A stretch of DNA of 64,000 nucleotides from contig JBBHKE010001794.1 of the NCBI GenBank assembly GCA_037447655.1, positions 65,358 through 129,357 on the forward strand, given 5' to 3'. The stretch is from Zygnema cylindricum (taxonomy: Eukaryota > Streptophyta > Zygnematophyceae > Zygnematales > Zygnemataceae). The position numbers and the translations under genes are program-made. Below, in pieces: positions 32,291-42,904 of this stretch. The notes beneath the pieces are model-generated. The model saw nothing but the letters and a program-made list of their open reading frames with translations. It had not been told where the DNA came from and made no database searches. Each line of letters opens with the position of its first letter. Position 1 is the first letter of the stretch.

Positions 32291-32375
32291 TTTTTACAAA
32301 GGTATTGGAGGAATAATAAAAAAGAAGTCCCATCTTGAGAATGAAATGTGTTTTAGCTGAGGTTAGTTAAAATAT

Positions 32376-32385
32376 AAAGAGGGGA
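32376..32385 (+). other. Polypurine tract of gypsy D
   Basis: AAAGAGGGGA lies three bases before the TG of the 3' LTR at 32389, the expected place for the plus-strand primer. Confidence 0.75.
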
Positions 32386-32388
32386 TGA

Positions 32389-33362
32389 TGTAACAGTAAT
32401 AGTGGATCGAACTTGTTTGTAAATGGGTATTTAACTATTACGAATATAGAGTTTTGAATTTGATAGACCTTCGCGGAGGAATCGCACCATTTGGGGTTGT
32501 ATTTTAATAGATATAATGATTGGTGTATTTAGGCGACAGCGCGAGGTCAAAATAAGGAATAGGTGTTCATTCTAACGGGTTAAGGGTCAAACTAGCCGCG
32601 GAATTTTAGACGCACGTTTAAAAAGTACTAAATGAATCAATATTTCGTTAAGTACGCACGATGGTTCGTTTCGTTCAATTTTTAGTACGAAAAGTCACTT
32701 TCACTTTATAGAATTTCGTAGGTAGTTTCGCGTGTGAAATTTGCGACGCGCGTTCGTGCGAAGTCACGCCTCGTTTGGCGCGCACTTTTGCACGTAAATG
32801 TTACATAGTGAAATGTAGCGTTTGATTGGTTAGATATGCTACGTAGTTAGCAAGAGATTTCGCATGTTTTTGCATTGGCTAGTCTGAGTCTTTGCTGATC
32901 AATGATTGGCCCAAGTAAAACATGTTCAACGGAGCATTGACTCTGGTCTGGCGAGCCCAGTGCAATGATGGATAAATAGTGAAGTCTAAGAGAAGAGTAT
33001 ACATCTTTTCCTTTGGAAAAGTTTGTGGAAATTCTAACTGATCTTTGTCTTGAGCGATTAAAACCAAATTGGAGCAATGGCATTTTTGCACTGAAATCTC
33101 TTACAAACTAAGTAGTGTTTTAGTAGTTAAGAGATAGAATTATTTAGAGTGAAGAGTAGTGGAAAACACTTTAAAAAGAAGGGTTGAGCCACGAGGGCAA
33201 GAGACCAAGCTAAGGTTATGTGGATAGAAGCTTTTATAATTTAAAGTTTATCCTTATGTGAGTGCTTTCCAATGTGGATGTGTATTTTCCAACGTGTGGA
33301 ATGTGTGGTTGAAATTGGTTCTAGTAATGGTATTTTTCTGAGAGGTAGGAGATCGTATTACA
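32389..33362 (+). repeat. 3' LTR of gypsy D
   Basis: 974 bp from TGTAACAGTAATAG to GTATTACA, followed by the target duplication ATTAT (33363-33367). The first 0.77 kb matches the 5' LTR at roughly nine bases in ten by eye. The last 0.2 kb has no counterpart at the 5' end. Confidence 0.82.
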
Positions 33363-33532
33363 ATTATCATGTTAGAAGTTTATAGTAAAACGACGACAAT
33401 ACGTGTTTCTCTTTATTCCCATAATAACTTTGTAACTGTTGTTCGACGTTCCGCGTATTCAGTTAGAATAGGGAAATGCGCACCAATCTCATTCAAAATG
33501 TAATCAAATATAAAATCGTGTTTGTTTTAGTA
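33363..33532 (+). repeat. Right half of the family Z repeat interrupted by gypsy D
   Basis: Resumes with ATTATCATGTTAGAAGTTTATAGTAAAACGACGACAA in alignment with the uninterrupted copy near 61000 (TTTTATAGTTAAACGACAACA). Otherwise it is non-coding AT-rich sequence up to the family Y element. Confidence 0.65.
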
Positions 33533-33535
33533 TAA

Positions 33536-34318
33536 CGGTGGCGTTCCATCAGAATTCCCTATAATTGTACGGCGAACATTATAGGATGCTACTATTTGAA
33601 CGATGTTCTTTTGCGCGTAGTCTGTAATCCATGTGGTCGGGAATGAGTGGTACCACGTAAGATAAGATCGTATATTGAAAATAGCTGAATATTTTTTACT
33701 CCGACCGACTTGAACTCGAAATCATCATTTGCATACCATGTACGTGCGGACCAGAGCACCGTACCACACAAATTTTGTACTCTTTGCAAACGCTTGTTAG
33801 ATGCTAGCTCATTATTTTAGGGTTTCTGCTTTTTCGCTTGACGAATGAGCGCTTCCACAAATAGTGTGACGAATGGCGGGTAACAAAAATAGCGCGACAA
33901 AAGTTCATTACGAAATTACTTTTGTGATTGCAGTTGAATTTTTGAATGGATATATTATGTGCGGAATTTTTTGATTTCCGTTAGTTGTCGTTCTGATACG
34001 TATATTCACTGTTCAACGTGTCGTTGCTCAATTTTTTCTGTAAATGGTGATGTACCTCCTCGAGGTACATCACCATTTACAGAAAATTTGGAAGCGAATG
34101 CTTCACGAGAAAACATCCAACTGTCATTGTTACCTCTTGGACCTTTGGATAATATTGGAAAGATTCTCTGTAATGTTGCTCTTGGACCTTTGGATAATAT
34201 TGGAAAGATTCTCTGTAATGTTGTTCGCAGACAAAAACAAAATAATAGGTACGACGTAGTATGGAGAGGTCCGGATTTCTGTAAACAACCTCACTTTTCG
34301 TCTGATGGAACGCCACCC
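33536..34318. mobile_element. PIF/Harbinger-like MITE, family Y copy 2
   Basis: The termini GGTGGCGTTCCATCAG and CTGATGGAACGCCACCC are flanked by TAA on both sides (33533-33535 and 34319-34321). It shares most of its interior with copy 1 (14316-15375) but lacks the family X insertion, so X entered copy 1 later. It contains a perfect 25-bp-arm palindrome (34034-34086) and a 45-bp tandem duplication (34134-34178 and 34179-34223). No transposase. Confidence 0.75.
34034..34086. repeat. Perfect palindrome with 25-bp arms in family Y copy 2
   Basis: The left arm (34034-34058) ends GATGTACCTC. A 3-base spacer CTC follows. The right arm (34062-34086) begins GAGGTACATC and is the exact complement. 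Copy 1 has a related but imperfect hairpin at about 15130-15186. Confidence 0.9.
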
Positions 34319-34379
34319 TAAATATTAATTCTAAAAATACCAGACTAACCAAAATGTCCGTTGAAAGGAGTAAGTTTTA

Positions 34380-35230
34380 ACTGTAATATGGGTTTTTTAC
34401 CATGATGGCAGATGAAATAGAGTAACCATATTGAAAAAAATAGAATAAATAAATAGCATTTGGCGTGGGTGATATATGTCGTGAGGTAACACCAAATGCA
34501 GACAGACCTCGCAAAATGTAATCTTCTTAGACCAATTACATACGTTTTTTTTTTATTTTTGGTTCCCTATGAAACATGGTTAAAAAGTAGGTGAAAGTAC
34601 TATTGTATGCAAAACATACAATATGACCTTAAGACCCATATTGTATTCGGACCTAATCGGACCAATTAAAACATTCAGACCAAAAATTGGACCAATCAAA
34701 ACATTCGAACCAAAAAAAAATATTTACACCGTCGGATTCGGACGATCGAACGGTCGGAGACACTAATTGTAGAGAGATCGAGAGGGAGAATAATGGAATA
34801 GACAGATTGAGAACGAGAGGGAGAGGGAGAGGCAAACCGAGAGGGAGATGAAACGGAAAAAATCTAGCGATTCGATGGCGTGCACGAAATGGAATTAATG
34901 GAGGCGAAATGAAACAGGCGGCGGAGATTTCGCTTGCATCTTGTTGAAACGATTGAATATTTGCTAGAATGACGGCGCCAACCTCAAATCCCTCTGGGAT
35001 AAAAAACAATCGACTGGTTGTGATTTGTCTAAAACATATCTTTGTTTTTGGGGACTGTCCGCATTTGGCGATTCCTCGCCCCAAATATCACCAACGCCAA
35101 ATGTTGCTATTTTATCCTATTTAATTCAATTAATAACTCTAATTTGTGATTTTTTTGGCACATCAACCCCATACTAACATACACATTTACTCTATTTTGT
35201 GTTTGGCACCATTTTACAATAGACTTTTAT
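34380..35230. mobile_element. Inverted-repeat unit containing a family X fragment
   Basis: The left arm (about 34455-34503: GCATTTGGCGTGGGTGATAT, then CACCAAATGCAGACAG) is the imperfect complement of the right arm (about 35060-35108: CTGTCCGCATTTGGCG, then ATATCACCAACGCCAAATG). Weaker inverted similarity (AAATAGAGTAA) extends outwards to about 34380 and 35230. Exact ends and a target duplication were not found. A family X copy (about 34575-34765, CATGGTTAAAAAGTAGG) lies inside, with its far terminus unclear. The middle is GAGAGGGA-rich. No gene. Confidence 0.5.
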
Positions 35231-35389
35231 ACTAAGCGGGACATTATCACCTTAATAGCATAAACTTTTAGGCTAAATTAACCAAAACCATAAAATTACA
35301 TCAATAGTAACTATAACTGCTTATATGGAACTTAGTTGGAGTTGAAACTGTTTATTTCTAAGTTTACATTTAGACGTCGGCGTGACATT

Positions 35390-36424
35390 TGCAATTCTGT
35401 GTCCTCCATTGGACCACAGAATACAGGAAGCCTCTAGATAGTATTTAACTAACCCACTTTAAGCCACAACCACTGCTGCCCAAGAAGGCAAACTGACAAT
35501 TTGACTGCACCCCTGTGTAGCCTGGACTCCCCTGAGTCCGTAGAAAAAAGAATCACTGAAAACGGCCAACCAGGCGATAAGTTATAGGGTGGCAAAGATG
35601 CCAATTTATACAAACTCTCTGAGAGAGAGGACTATCTACCTAAATTTTCCTAAGTCCTAGTTTTTCCTAATTCCCTCTCACAGCTCCTATCTACTGCCTG
35701 TACGAACCAATCACAAAACTGTATAGTACTAGAAAGTACTACTGTCGATGTACTTTCTGTACGGCCTCTGTACGACAAGGCCATTAGTGGACGCGTGTAT
35801 ACTTTCCACTCATCCGTACGTTCCTCGGAATTCCCGCGACCGAATGATGTCTCCCCACGTGGTGCCAGGTGATGCCACGTCACTAAATGCCAAAGTGACC
35901 ACTCCGGGATTTCGGCGATGATGTGCGCCGTTGGATTATATGCGAAACGTAATCTTGGCCGGAATAAATACTTGCGCGATATTTGTTCCGATGCGTGGTA
36001 TCCGTTTTGAATTAGCGTCGTACGACGTACTTTATAAAACTGTATATATGTACGCCGTAAACAGTTTTAGTTAAATGAACTTTATCCTTTCGAACTAAAT
36101 ATATATCTATCACATACCATAGCACTTAGCATTGGTCCTAGTCTATTAGGATAAAGCTGACCGATATCGGACGATTTGACGAACCGCAGGTACCGGGATC
36201 AAATCTCTGGTCCGTCAAGTATATTTTTAGTAACCTACTAAAAATAGCTGTCTGTTGAACTAAGGCAGCCATGGATCAACCTCTCTCTCTTTCCTTCAGT
36301 GACTACAACAAGTATGGGGGCTAGAGAGCGGAGGTGGAGGCAGGCTGTCCGTCCTTTTTCTTTTTCCTTTTATAAAACCATATTTAAACCTAGAAAATAC
36401 TCTAGAAATCTATAAATTTCAACA
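35390..36424 (-). repeat. 3' LTR of the copia element
   Basis: On the plus strand it runs from TGCAATTCTG to AATTTCAACA. The polypurine tract (GAAAATAAGGGGAG on the minus strand, plus 36425-36438) abuts it and overlaps the end of the ORF's TAG stop codon. The gag start codon is contained in this LTR too, so translation initiated here would run into flanking DNA. Confidence 0.92.
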
Positions 36425-36437
36425 CTCCCCTTATTTT

Positions 36438-39400
36438 CTAGTCTAATTTTAATTTTTCTTTCAACCCGCATTTTTCCCGACAATATTTTAGTTTAGGAGA
36501 GGGCACAGGTTTGGTCATCATGTCAGCCACCATTTCTTCATCAGGTCTATACACAAGATTTAGAATTTTATTTTCAACTTTTTCTCTTACGAAGCTTAAT
36601 CTTATGTCCATATGTTTTGCTTTGAAATGGTGTTTTGGATTGGCTGCAATTGCAATTGCAGCTTGGTTATCACAAAAGATTTCATGCACTCCCTCCTTCA
36701 TAAATCCCAGTTCTTGTAACAATGATTTCACCCACATTAGTTCTTTTACAGCAGAACACGACGCCATATACTCAGCCTCCATAGTAGACTGAGCAACCAC
36801 CTTTTGTTGCTTACTGCTCCAACAGCAAGCACCTTCCCCCACATACAAAACATATCCAGAAGTGCATCTTCTCATAGGTGCATCCCCATAACTGGCGTCA
36901 CTCCAAGTGGTGATATCAGTATGCTCCCCTCCCAAATGCAACCATAACTCTCTAGTTCCCACCAGATATCTCATGACTCTCTTCGCTGCCTCCCAATCTC
37001 TCTTCCTAGGATCATTAAGACTCCTACTGAGTACTCCAACTGCTGCCGCTATGTCCGGCCTGGTACAGTTCATAAAATAGATTAAGCTTCCTACGACCTG
37101 TCTATAAGGAATAGACTTCATGAACTCTCTCTCCTCTAGACTCATCTGATCGTCTAAGATCATCACTCCTCCTTCTACACTCCCATCACTTACTTTTTTC
37201 AAGTCCATGGGAGTGGTACAACTGTTAGCATTTTCCATCTGGAATTTCTCAAGCATATTACCTATTGCTTCTTTCTGAGTAAGTCTGATAATCTTCTTCC
37301 CTCTATCTCTCTCCATTTGGATCCCCAAAATATATTTTGCCTCCCCTAAATCCTTCATATCAAATCTGCCCCTAAGATCTTTCTTTAGCCTATTGATATT
37401 ATTTAAAGACTTACTTAGCACAAGCAGATCATCCACATAAATTGCAATAAAAATGACACCATTCTCATCTTCAAACATATAGATAGAATGGTCAGAGCTG
37501 ATCCGGATGTATCCCAGATCGGTGAGAAACTCATCTAGTTTCTTGTTCCACTGTCGCGGAGCCTGTTTCAGTCCATATAAGGACTTTATGAGCCTGCACA
37601 CTTTGCTCTCTTCTCCTTCTTCCACAAACCCCTCGGGTTGCCTCATAAAAATTTCTTCCTCTAACTCACCATTAAGAAAAGCAGTCTTAATATCCATCTG
37701 GTGAATTTCCATGTCTTCCGCTGCGGCCAGACTGAGGAGAATCCTTACCGATGGGAACCGAACAACTGGAGCAAAGGTCTCCTCATAGTCAATCCCCTCT
37801 TTTTGGGTGAACCCCTTTGCTACCAATCGAGCCTTATACCTCTCAATTGTATTATCTGGGTTCAGTTTTAGTTTAAATACCCATTTACATCCAATAGGTT
37901 TTCTGTCTGGAGGGCAATCCGCTAGTTCCCAAGTATTTGCTTCCATGATAGAAGCCATCTCATCATTTATGGCTCTAATCCATCTTTCTTTCTCTGGACT
38001 ATTAACTGCCTCTAAGTAAGACTGAGGCTCATCTGGGTGAGATAGCTTAGTTACCTTATGGGCAGCTTGTTTTACCTGTATCCTTTTGCTGCTCCTCCTT
38101 CCTCCCTCAAACTCCGAAGCTGGAATGGATGGAAGTCTTGGATTTCTTCTCACTATCTCATCGGCTCCCCTGTCCATAAAAACCGTATCTTGTCCCGCTT
38201 CTTCCATCTCCTCGAAGTCCATAGGAGTATGTGAGGTTTCCGGTGAGTCTCCTGTATCTTCGATCTCCCCTGAATCTGTAATCACAGTTTCACTCATGTC
38301 TTTTTCGGGAACGACTGAGTTCTCCTCACTTTCGGACTCAAATCTGATCCTTATCTTCTTTGTATATTTGAAGGGGTCAAATGACTTCCCTTCATCCATG
38401 ACAACTAAGTGTTTGACCAGAATGATATCTTTCTTTGCTAAGTCATAGACTCTATATCCCTTAACATCCTCATCATATCCCACAAAGTATCCAGGTTTTC
38501 CCTTAGCATCTAGTTTCCAGTTTTTCCTATCCGTGTCAAGACTGTAAACTTGGCTACCAAATACTTTAAGGTGTGAGATATCTGGTTTCCTTCCAACCCA
38601 TCTCTCATAAGGTGTCACTCCCTTTACAGCTGAGGTAAGGACTCTATTTTTAATATAGTTGGCACAGTTCATTGCCTCTGCCCAAAATCTCTTTCCTATT
38701 TTCTTGTCTGCCAACATACTACATGCACTATCTCCTAGTGTTCGATTCAACCTCTCAGCTACCCCATTTTGTTCCGGGTTATATGGTACAGTTTTCTGGT
38801 GTTGCACTCCCTCATCTCTCAGATATTCCTCAAACTGGTTAGAGGTATATTCCCCCCCATTATCACTCCTTATCCTCTTAATAGGGGTTTCATGCAACTT
38901 CTCACTCCAAGCTTTATATTCTTTGAAGTAAGTGGATGCTTCAGACTTATTTTTCAGAAAGTAGACTCTAGAGTATCTAGACCAATCATCAGTTATTGTC
39001 ATCATAAACCTCTTTCCTCCAACCGAAGGTACTTTTGCAGGTCCCCAAATATCTGTGTGGACCAAATCTAACACTTTCTCACCTCTATATGTGGCGGCTT
39101 TGGGAAAGGGAAGTCTGTGAGCCTTACCTTGAGCACAACCACTACAATCATCTATTATTTCATTATCCCCAAACTGAATGCCATCTACTACCCCAAGCTT
39201 TTTCATTTCCCTTAACCTATCAAAATGCACATGCCCCAAACGCTTATGCCAAATCATCACCTTAGGAACACCAACATAGTAAGCATTCTTCTTTTCATTA
39301 CTCAAGTTAAGCCTAAACATTCCTTGGCTACCTTTATCTGCTGTGAAGTAAACTTCATTCCCATACTTAGCTGTAAAGACTCCCTTCCTGGTGAAGGTAT

Positions 39401-40787
39401 CAAACTCTTTGTCATCTAACACAGACGTAGAGACAAGATTTTTACTCAACTGAGGAATGTAAAGTACATCTGAGAATGTAAGTATAGAGGTCTTACCCTC
39501 CACTAAGACTTTCAGATCTACTGATCCCACTAGATCTGTAGTAACCACTCTCCCATCCCCATTCTCTATCTCTACAGTAGGAATCTTTCGTAGCTTAGTG
39601 AAGAGTTCTTTATCACGGCACATATGCATGGATGCACCTGAGTCGATGATCCATCCTTCCTGTGGAGCTTCCCGAATTGCTCCAAGGGCACACTTCTGCC
39701 TCCGAGGGATCTCCTTCTCCTCCAGACTCTCGTCAAGAAGAAGCTCCCCATCCTCCTCAGATGACTCATCCTCGATTTCTCCTGACACTTTTGTAACCAC
39801 AAGTGCCTTTTTCTTCCCTCCGGAAGAACCCCCTCCACGGTTTTCTTGGAGCCTCAGCTCTGACAACTTGACACAATCTGCAATAAAGTGTCCCAGCTTT
39901 TTGCAATAATGACAAAGACCCTTTGGGGGCCTCTGTCCCCCAGAATTATCTCTTTCCCCTCTATAAGGTTTCTTCGGATCCTTCCCCCATCGGTCCCCTC
40001 CTGCTGCTAGAGCTTGAATGCTCTTTCCTCCTCTCCTAATCTCCATTGTGTTTTCCTGCACAAGTATCATCCTGACTACTGTGTTCCATTTCCATGAACT
40101 ATCAGGCATTCCTTGTACTCGGTACACTATGTTTTCGAACTCATCTGGTAATTTCATGATAGTGGTGTTAACTTTCATTTTCATTGTACCTGTCCACCCG
40201 GCACTTTCCATTTCCATATACAAACAAGAAAGATCATTACAGTAATCTAACATCTTTCCTCCTTTGTAAGTGTAACTCAATAGCTTTTGCTCAGCCAACT
40301 GGAGCTCCTGAATAGTTCCAGCTCTATAAGTCTCCACCAAACTCTCCCACAATTCCTCTGCCTTGTAAATGTGAAGATGAGGAGTGGCCAAACCTTGAGT
40401 GAGGTGCCTCAAAATGAAGTTCTTGGCAGCCATGTTTAAATCCTCCCACATTTGAGTATCGTTCTCCACGGTCTTCACAATTGCCGCTCCCGATACTGTG
40501 GCAATATGAGTAAGGGGTGTCTCCTTCCCTTTCCCCTTTTCAGACACACTGCTGTCCCCATCATCTGCCTCCTCCGCCGAGGCAGCCGTTGTTGCAGGAA
40601 ACCTTACTCCCCCAAATCCTGGTGGAGTTCCTGAAGGTGGACGTTTCACTTGTCCACTGACGATACCCCAGTATCGTTTTTCACACAAAGCTCCCATCAT
40701 CATGGCTTCCCAATAGATGAACCCAGATCCATTGAAGGTGGGCACCCTAGAGGGTGGGCCCATAACCTGCAATTCTGTGTCCTCCAT
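36438..40787 (-). CDS. Copia Gag-Pol polyprotein
   Basis: 1449 residues. The Gag domain (about 1-280; GPPSRVPTFNGSGFIYW near the start) is followed by a zinc knuckle (about 292-305, CHYCKKLGHFIADC), an aspartic protease (IIDSGASMHM, about 380), integrase (HHCC: HKRLGHVHF...CSGCAQGK; catalytic Asp in HTDIWGP about 579, Asp in RSDNGGE about 640, Glu in QNGVAERLN about 676), RT (QMDIKTAFLNG, YGLKQAPRQW, YVDD about 1117) and RNase H (SDASYGD about 1296, ending MADMMTKPV). All catalytic residues that I can check are present. The ATG lies inside the 5' LTR, about 20 bases before its end. Confidence 0.95.
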   Translation of the reverse strand: MEDTELQVMGPPSRVPTFNGSGFIYWEAMMMGALCEKRYWGIVSGQVKRPPSGTPPGFGGVRFPATTAASAEEADDGDSSVSEKGKGKETPLTHIATVSGAAIVKTVENDTQMWEDLNMAAKNFILRHLTQGLATPHLHIYKAEELWESLVETYRAGTIQELQLAEQKLLSYTYKGGKMLDYCNDLSCLYMEMESAGWTGTMKMKVNTTIMKLPDEFENIVYRVQGMPDSSWKWNTVVRMILVQENTMEIRRGGKSIQALAAGGDRWGKDPKKPYRGERDNSGGQRPPKGLCHYCKKLGHFIADCVKLSELRLQENRGGGSSGGKKKALVVTKVSGEIEDESSEEDGELLLDESLEEKEIPRRQKCALGAIREAPQEGWIIDSGASMHMCRDKELFTKLRKIPTVEIENGDGRVVTTDLVGSVDLKVLVEGKTSILTFSDVLYIPQLSKNLVSTSVLDDKEFDTFTRKGVFTAKYGNEVYFTADKGSQGMFRLNLSNEKKNAYYVGVPKVMIWHKRLGHVHFDRLREMKKLGVVDGIQFGDNEIIDDCSGCAQGKAHRLPFPKAATYRGEKVLDLVHTDIWGPAKVPSVGGKRFMMTITDDWSRYSRVYFLKNKSEASTYFKEYKAWSEKLHETPIKRIRSDNGGEYTSNQFEEYLRDEGVQHQKTVPYNPEQNGVAERLNRTLGDSACSMLADKKIGKRFWAEAMNCANYIKNRVLTSAVKGVTPYERWVGRKPDISHLKVFGSQVYSLDTDRKNWKLDAKGKPGYFVGYDEDVKGYRVYDLAKKDIILVKHLVVMDEGKSFDPFKYTKKIRIRFESESEENSVVPEKDMSETVITDSGEIEDTGDSPETSHTPMDFEEMEEAGQDTVFMDRGADEIVRRNPRLPSIPASEFEGGRRSSKRIQVKQAAHKVTKLSHPDEPQSYLEAVNSPEKERWIRAINDEMASIMEANTWELADCPPDRKPIGCKWVFKLKLNPDNTIERYKARLVAKGFTQKEGIDYEETFAPVVRFPSVRILLSLAAAEDMEIHQMDIKTAFLNGELEEEIFMRQPEGFVEEGEESKVCRLIKSLYGLKQAPRQWNKKLDEFLTDLGYIRISSDHSIYMFEDENGVIFIAIYVDDLLVLSKSLNNINRLKKDLRGRFDMKDLGEAKYILGIQMERDRGKKIIRLTQKEAIGNMLEKFQMENANSCTTPMDLKKVSDGSVEGGVMILDDQMSLEEREFMKSIPYRQVVGSLIYFMNCTRPDIAAAVGVLSRSLNDPRKRDWEAAKRVMRYLVGTRELWLHLGGEHTDITTWSDASYGDAPMRRCTSGYVLYVGEGACCWSSKQQKVVAQSTMEAEYMASCSAVKELMWVKSLLQELGFMKEGVHEIFCDNQAAIAIAANPKHHFKAKHMDIRLSFVREKVENKILNLVYRPDEEMVADMMTKPVPSPKLKYCREKCGLKEKLKLD

Positions 40788-41802
40788 TGGACCACAGAAT
40801 ACAGGAAGCCTCTAGATAGTATTTAACTAACCCACTTTAAGCCACAACCACTGCTGCCCAAGAAGGCAAACTGACAATTTGACTGCACCGTTGTGTAGCC
40901 TGGACTCCCCTGAGTCCGTAGAAAAAAGAATCACTGAAAACGGCCAACCAGGCGATAAGTTATAGGGTGGCAAAGATGCCAATTTATACAAACTCTCTGA
41001 GAGAGAGGACTATCTACCTAAATTTTCCTAAGTCCTAGTTTTTCCTAATTCCCTCTCACAGCTCCTATCTACTGCCTGTACGAACCAATCACAAAACTGT
41101 ATAGTACTAGAAAGTACTACTGCCGATGTACTTTCTGTACGGCCTCTGTACGACAAGGCCATTAGTGGACGCGTGTATACTTTCCACTCATCCGTACGTT
41201 CCTCGGAATTCCCGCGACCGAATGATGTCTCCCCACGTGGCGCCAGGTGATGCCACGTCACTAAATGCCAAAGTGACCACTCCGGGATTTCGGCGATGAT
41301 GTGCGCCGTTGGATTATATGCGAAACGTAATCTTGGCCGGAATAAATACTTGCGCGATATTTGTTCCGATGCGTGGTATCCGTTTTGAATTAGCGTCGTA
41401 CGACGTACTTTATAAAACTGTATATATGTACGCCGTAAACAGTTTTAGTTAAATGAACTTTATCCTTTCGAACTAAATATATATCTATCACATACCATAG
41501 CACTTAGCATTGGTCCTAGTCTATTAGGATAAAGCTGACCGATATCGGACGATTTGACGAACCGCAGGTACCGGGATCAAATCTCTGGTCCGTCAAGTAT
41601 ATTTTTAGTAACCTACTAAAAATAGCTGTCTGTTGAACTAAGGCAGCCATGGATCAACCTCTCTCTCTTTCCTTCAGTGACTACAACAAGTATGGGGGCT
41701 AGAGAGCGGAGGTGGAGGCAGGCTGTCCGTCCTTTTTCTTTTTCCTTTTATAAAACCATATTTAAACCTAGAAAATACTCTAGAAATCTATAAATTTCAA
41801 CA
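40768..41802 (-). repeat. 5' LTR of the copia element
   Basis: Promoter-bearing LTR of the minus-strand element. Plus-strand differences from the other LTR include ACCGTTGTG against ACCCCTGTG and TGCCGATG against TGTCGATG. The gag ATG (complement at 40785-40787) lies in its last 20 bases. No initiator-Met primer site follows; the adjoining element sequence is GGTTATGGGCCCA. Confidence 0.9.
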
Positions 41803-41807
41803 ACATT

Positions 41808-42379
41808 TGATTCAGTTACGCTCATTTACTGAAAAAAGATTTTTTTCCGCATGCGAATATGTTTGACGTTCAAACTGTCGACCATGCGGTTGTTGGACAA
41901 ATATATGCGAACGACATTTTTTACGACCCGGATTGAACCCCTTTTTATGCCGCACATTCTCATGCGTCCATGGTTATTAAACATAGTGAATTGTACTTTT
42001 TACTTAAAAGGTACAATTTTGTACCGTCTGATACCGACCATACACTGCACTATTTTAAAGTCAATGTACTTTCGTTTTGTACCGTACTTTGAAAAAAACC
42101 CCAAATGGCGTAAAGAAGAAAACATAATAAGTTATACTATTGGAGAATTAAAAAAAAAAAACGGGACGGAATTAGTATAAATTACGGTAATAGCGATTGG
42201 CGGTGTACACTACATCGGGTATCGCTATTAGTGTTAATACATTTTTCGCCACCTAAAACATCGTTTCTCCGTACACACATGTCCAATTTTCACATGGAAC
42301 CGGCGCTTGGAGCCCCCAATACGACGCCAAAAGTCACTCGACGGCGTTGGTGCCATACGAGATGGTGGTGGTCTGAATA
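41808..42379. other. Non-coding stretch with a family Z fragment
   Basis: No gene seen. About 42130-42235 (GGGACGGAATTAG, GCGATTGGCGGTGTA, CGCTATTAGTG) resembles the family Z block at 56430-56480 and 60510-60570. The rest is AT-rich. Confidence 0.5.
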
Positions 42380-42735
42380 GGAATCGAAATGTGATATACT
42401 ATAGTATATCATATTTATATTATATTTATTATAATTATGTATTGTGTTATCTTTATTGTTCAAAATCACGCGATTGTTTCTTTTTTTGCCATTGAAACGT
42501 ATAATTCGTGACTTTTGAAAAAATCGCAAAAAATCGCGATGTACTTTCTATCCGGTAAACTGAACGGTTGTTTACGATAATGTACGGAATTTAGCGAAAT
42601 CATACATCGCATTTATTAGTATTTTCCGTCTAGTAAACTGAACAGAAAATTCACAAAACTTGTACGTCATTTTTTCGAAAATGTACAGACGTTTTCGAAA
42701 AGAGACGTTGAGTTTCAAACTATTTGCGCGCCTTA
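42380..42735 (-). repeat. Family W repeat, inverse copy
   Basis: Its reverse complement (CGCGCAAATAGTTTGAAACTC, CAACGTCTCTTTTCGAAAA, CAGTTTACCGG, TTTTTTCAAAAGTCACGAA) aligns imperfectly with 46236-46590 in direct orientation. The two therefore form inverted repeats of about 0.35 kb around the hAT pseudogene. Short matches also occur in the MITE at 45527-45920. Confidence 0.55.
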
Positions 42736-42904
42736 AGGTTTAAAAATGTAGGAACGTCTTGTTCATTTTTTTTAAAGAAGGTGCCATGGATTGTTGAAAA
42801 GGAAACCGCACAACCACCGCCTCCCTCTAACCTACCCTCCTCACTACCAAGCTTTCTACTTTCCTCTCTTCCAGACTTCAACAAAAGCAACCATGCCTAG
42901 AAAT

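Larger units (their letters stand above)
15832..33362 (+). mobile_element. D: older Ty3/gypsy element, split by element C
   Basis: Begins TGTAACAC and ends GTATTACA, with the 5-bp duplication ATTAT at 15827-15831 and 33363-33367. Joining the flanks gives a sequence that matches the uninterrupted family Z copy at about 60980-61020, which confirms both ends. Coding remnants: Gag (16686-17912), protease-RT-RNase H (18093-20152) and integrase onwards (30802-32290). Element C (20157-30797) lies in the middle. Many stops and frameshifts and visible LTR divergence show that it is old. Confidence 0.88.
35390..41802 (-). mobile_element. Intact Ty1/copia retrotransposon
   Basis: LTRs of 1035 bp (35390-36424 and 40768-41802) differ at only about four positions by eye. 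The element is flanked by the 5-bp duplication ACATT (35385-35389 and 41803-41807). A single 1449-codon ORF fills the interior. Domain order Gag, protease, integrase, RT, RNase H is that of copia. Equal LTR length, near identity and an open frame indicate a recent and possibly still mobile copy. Confidence 0.94.
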
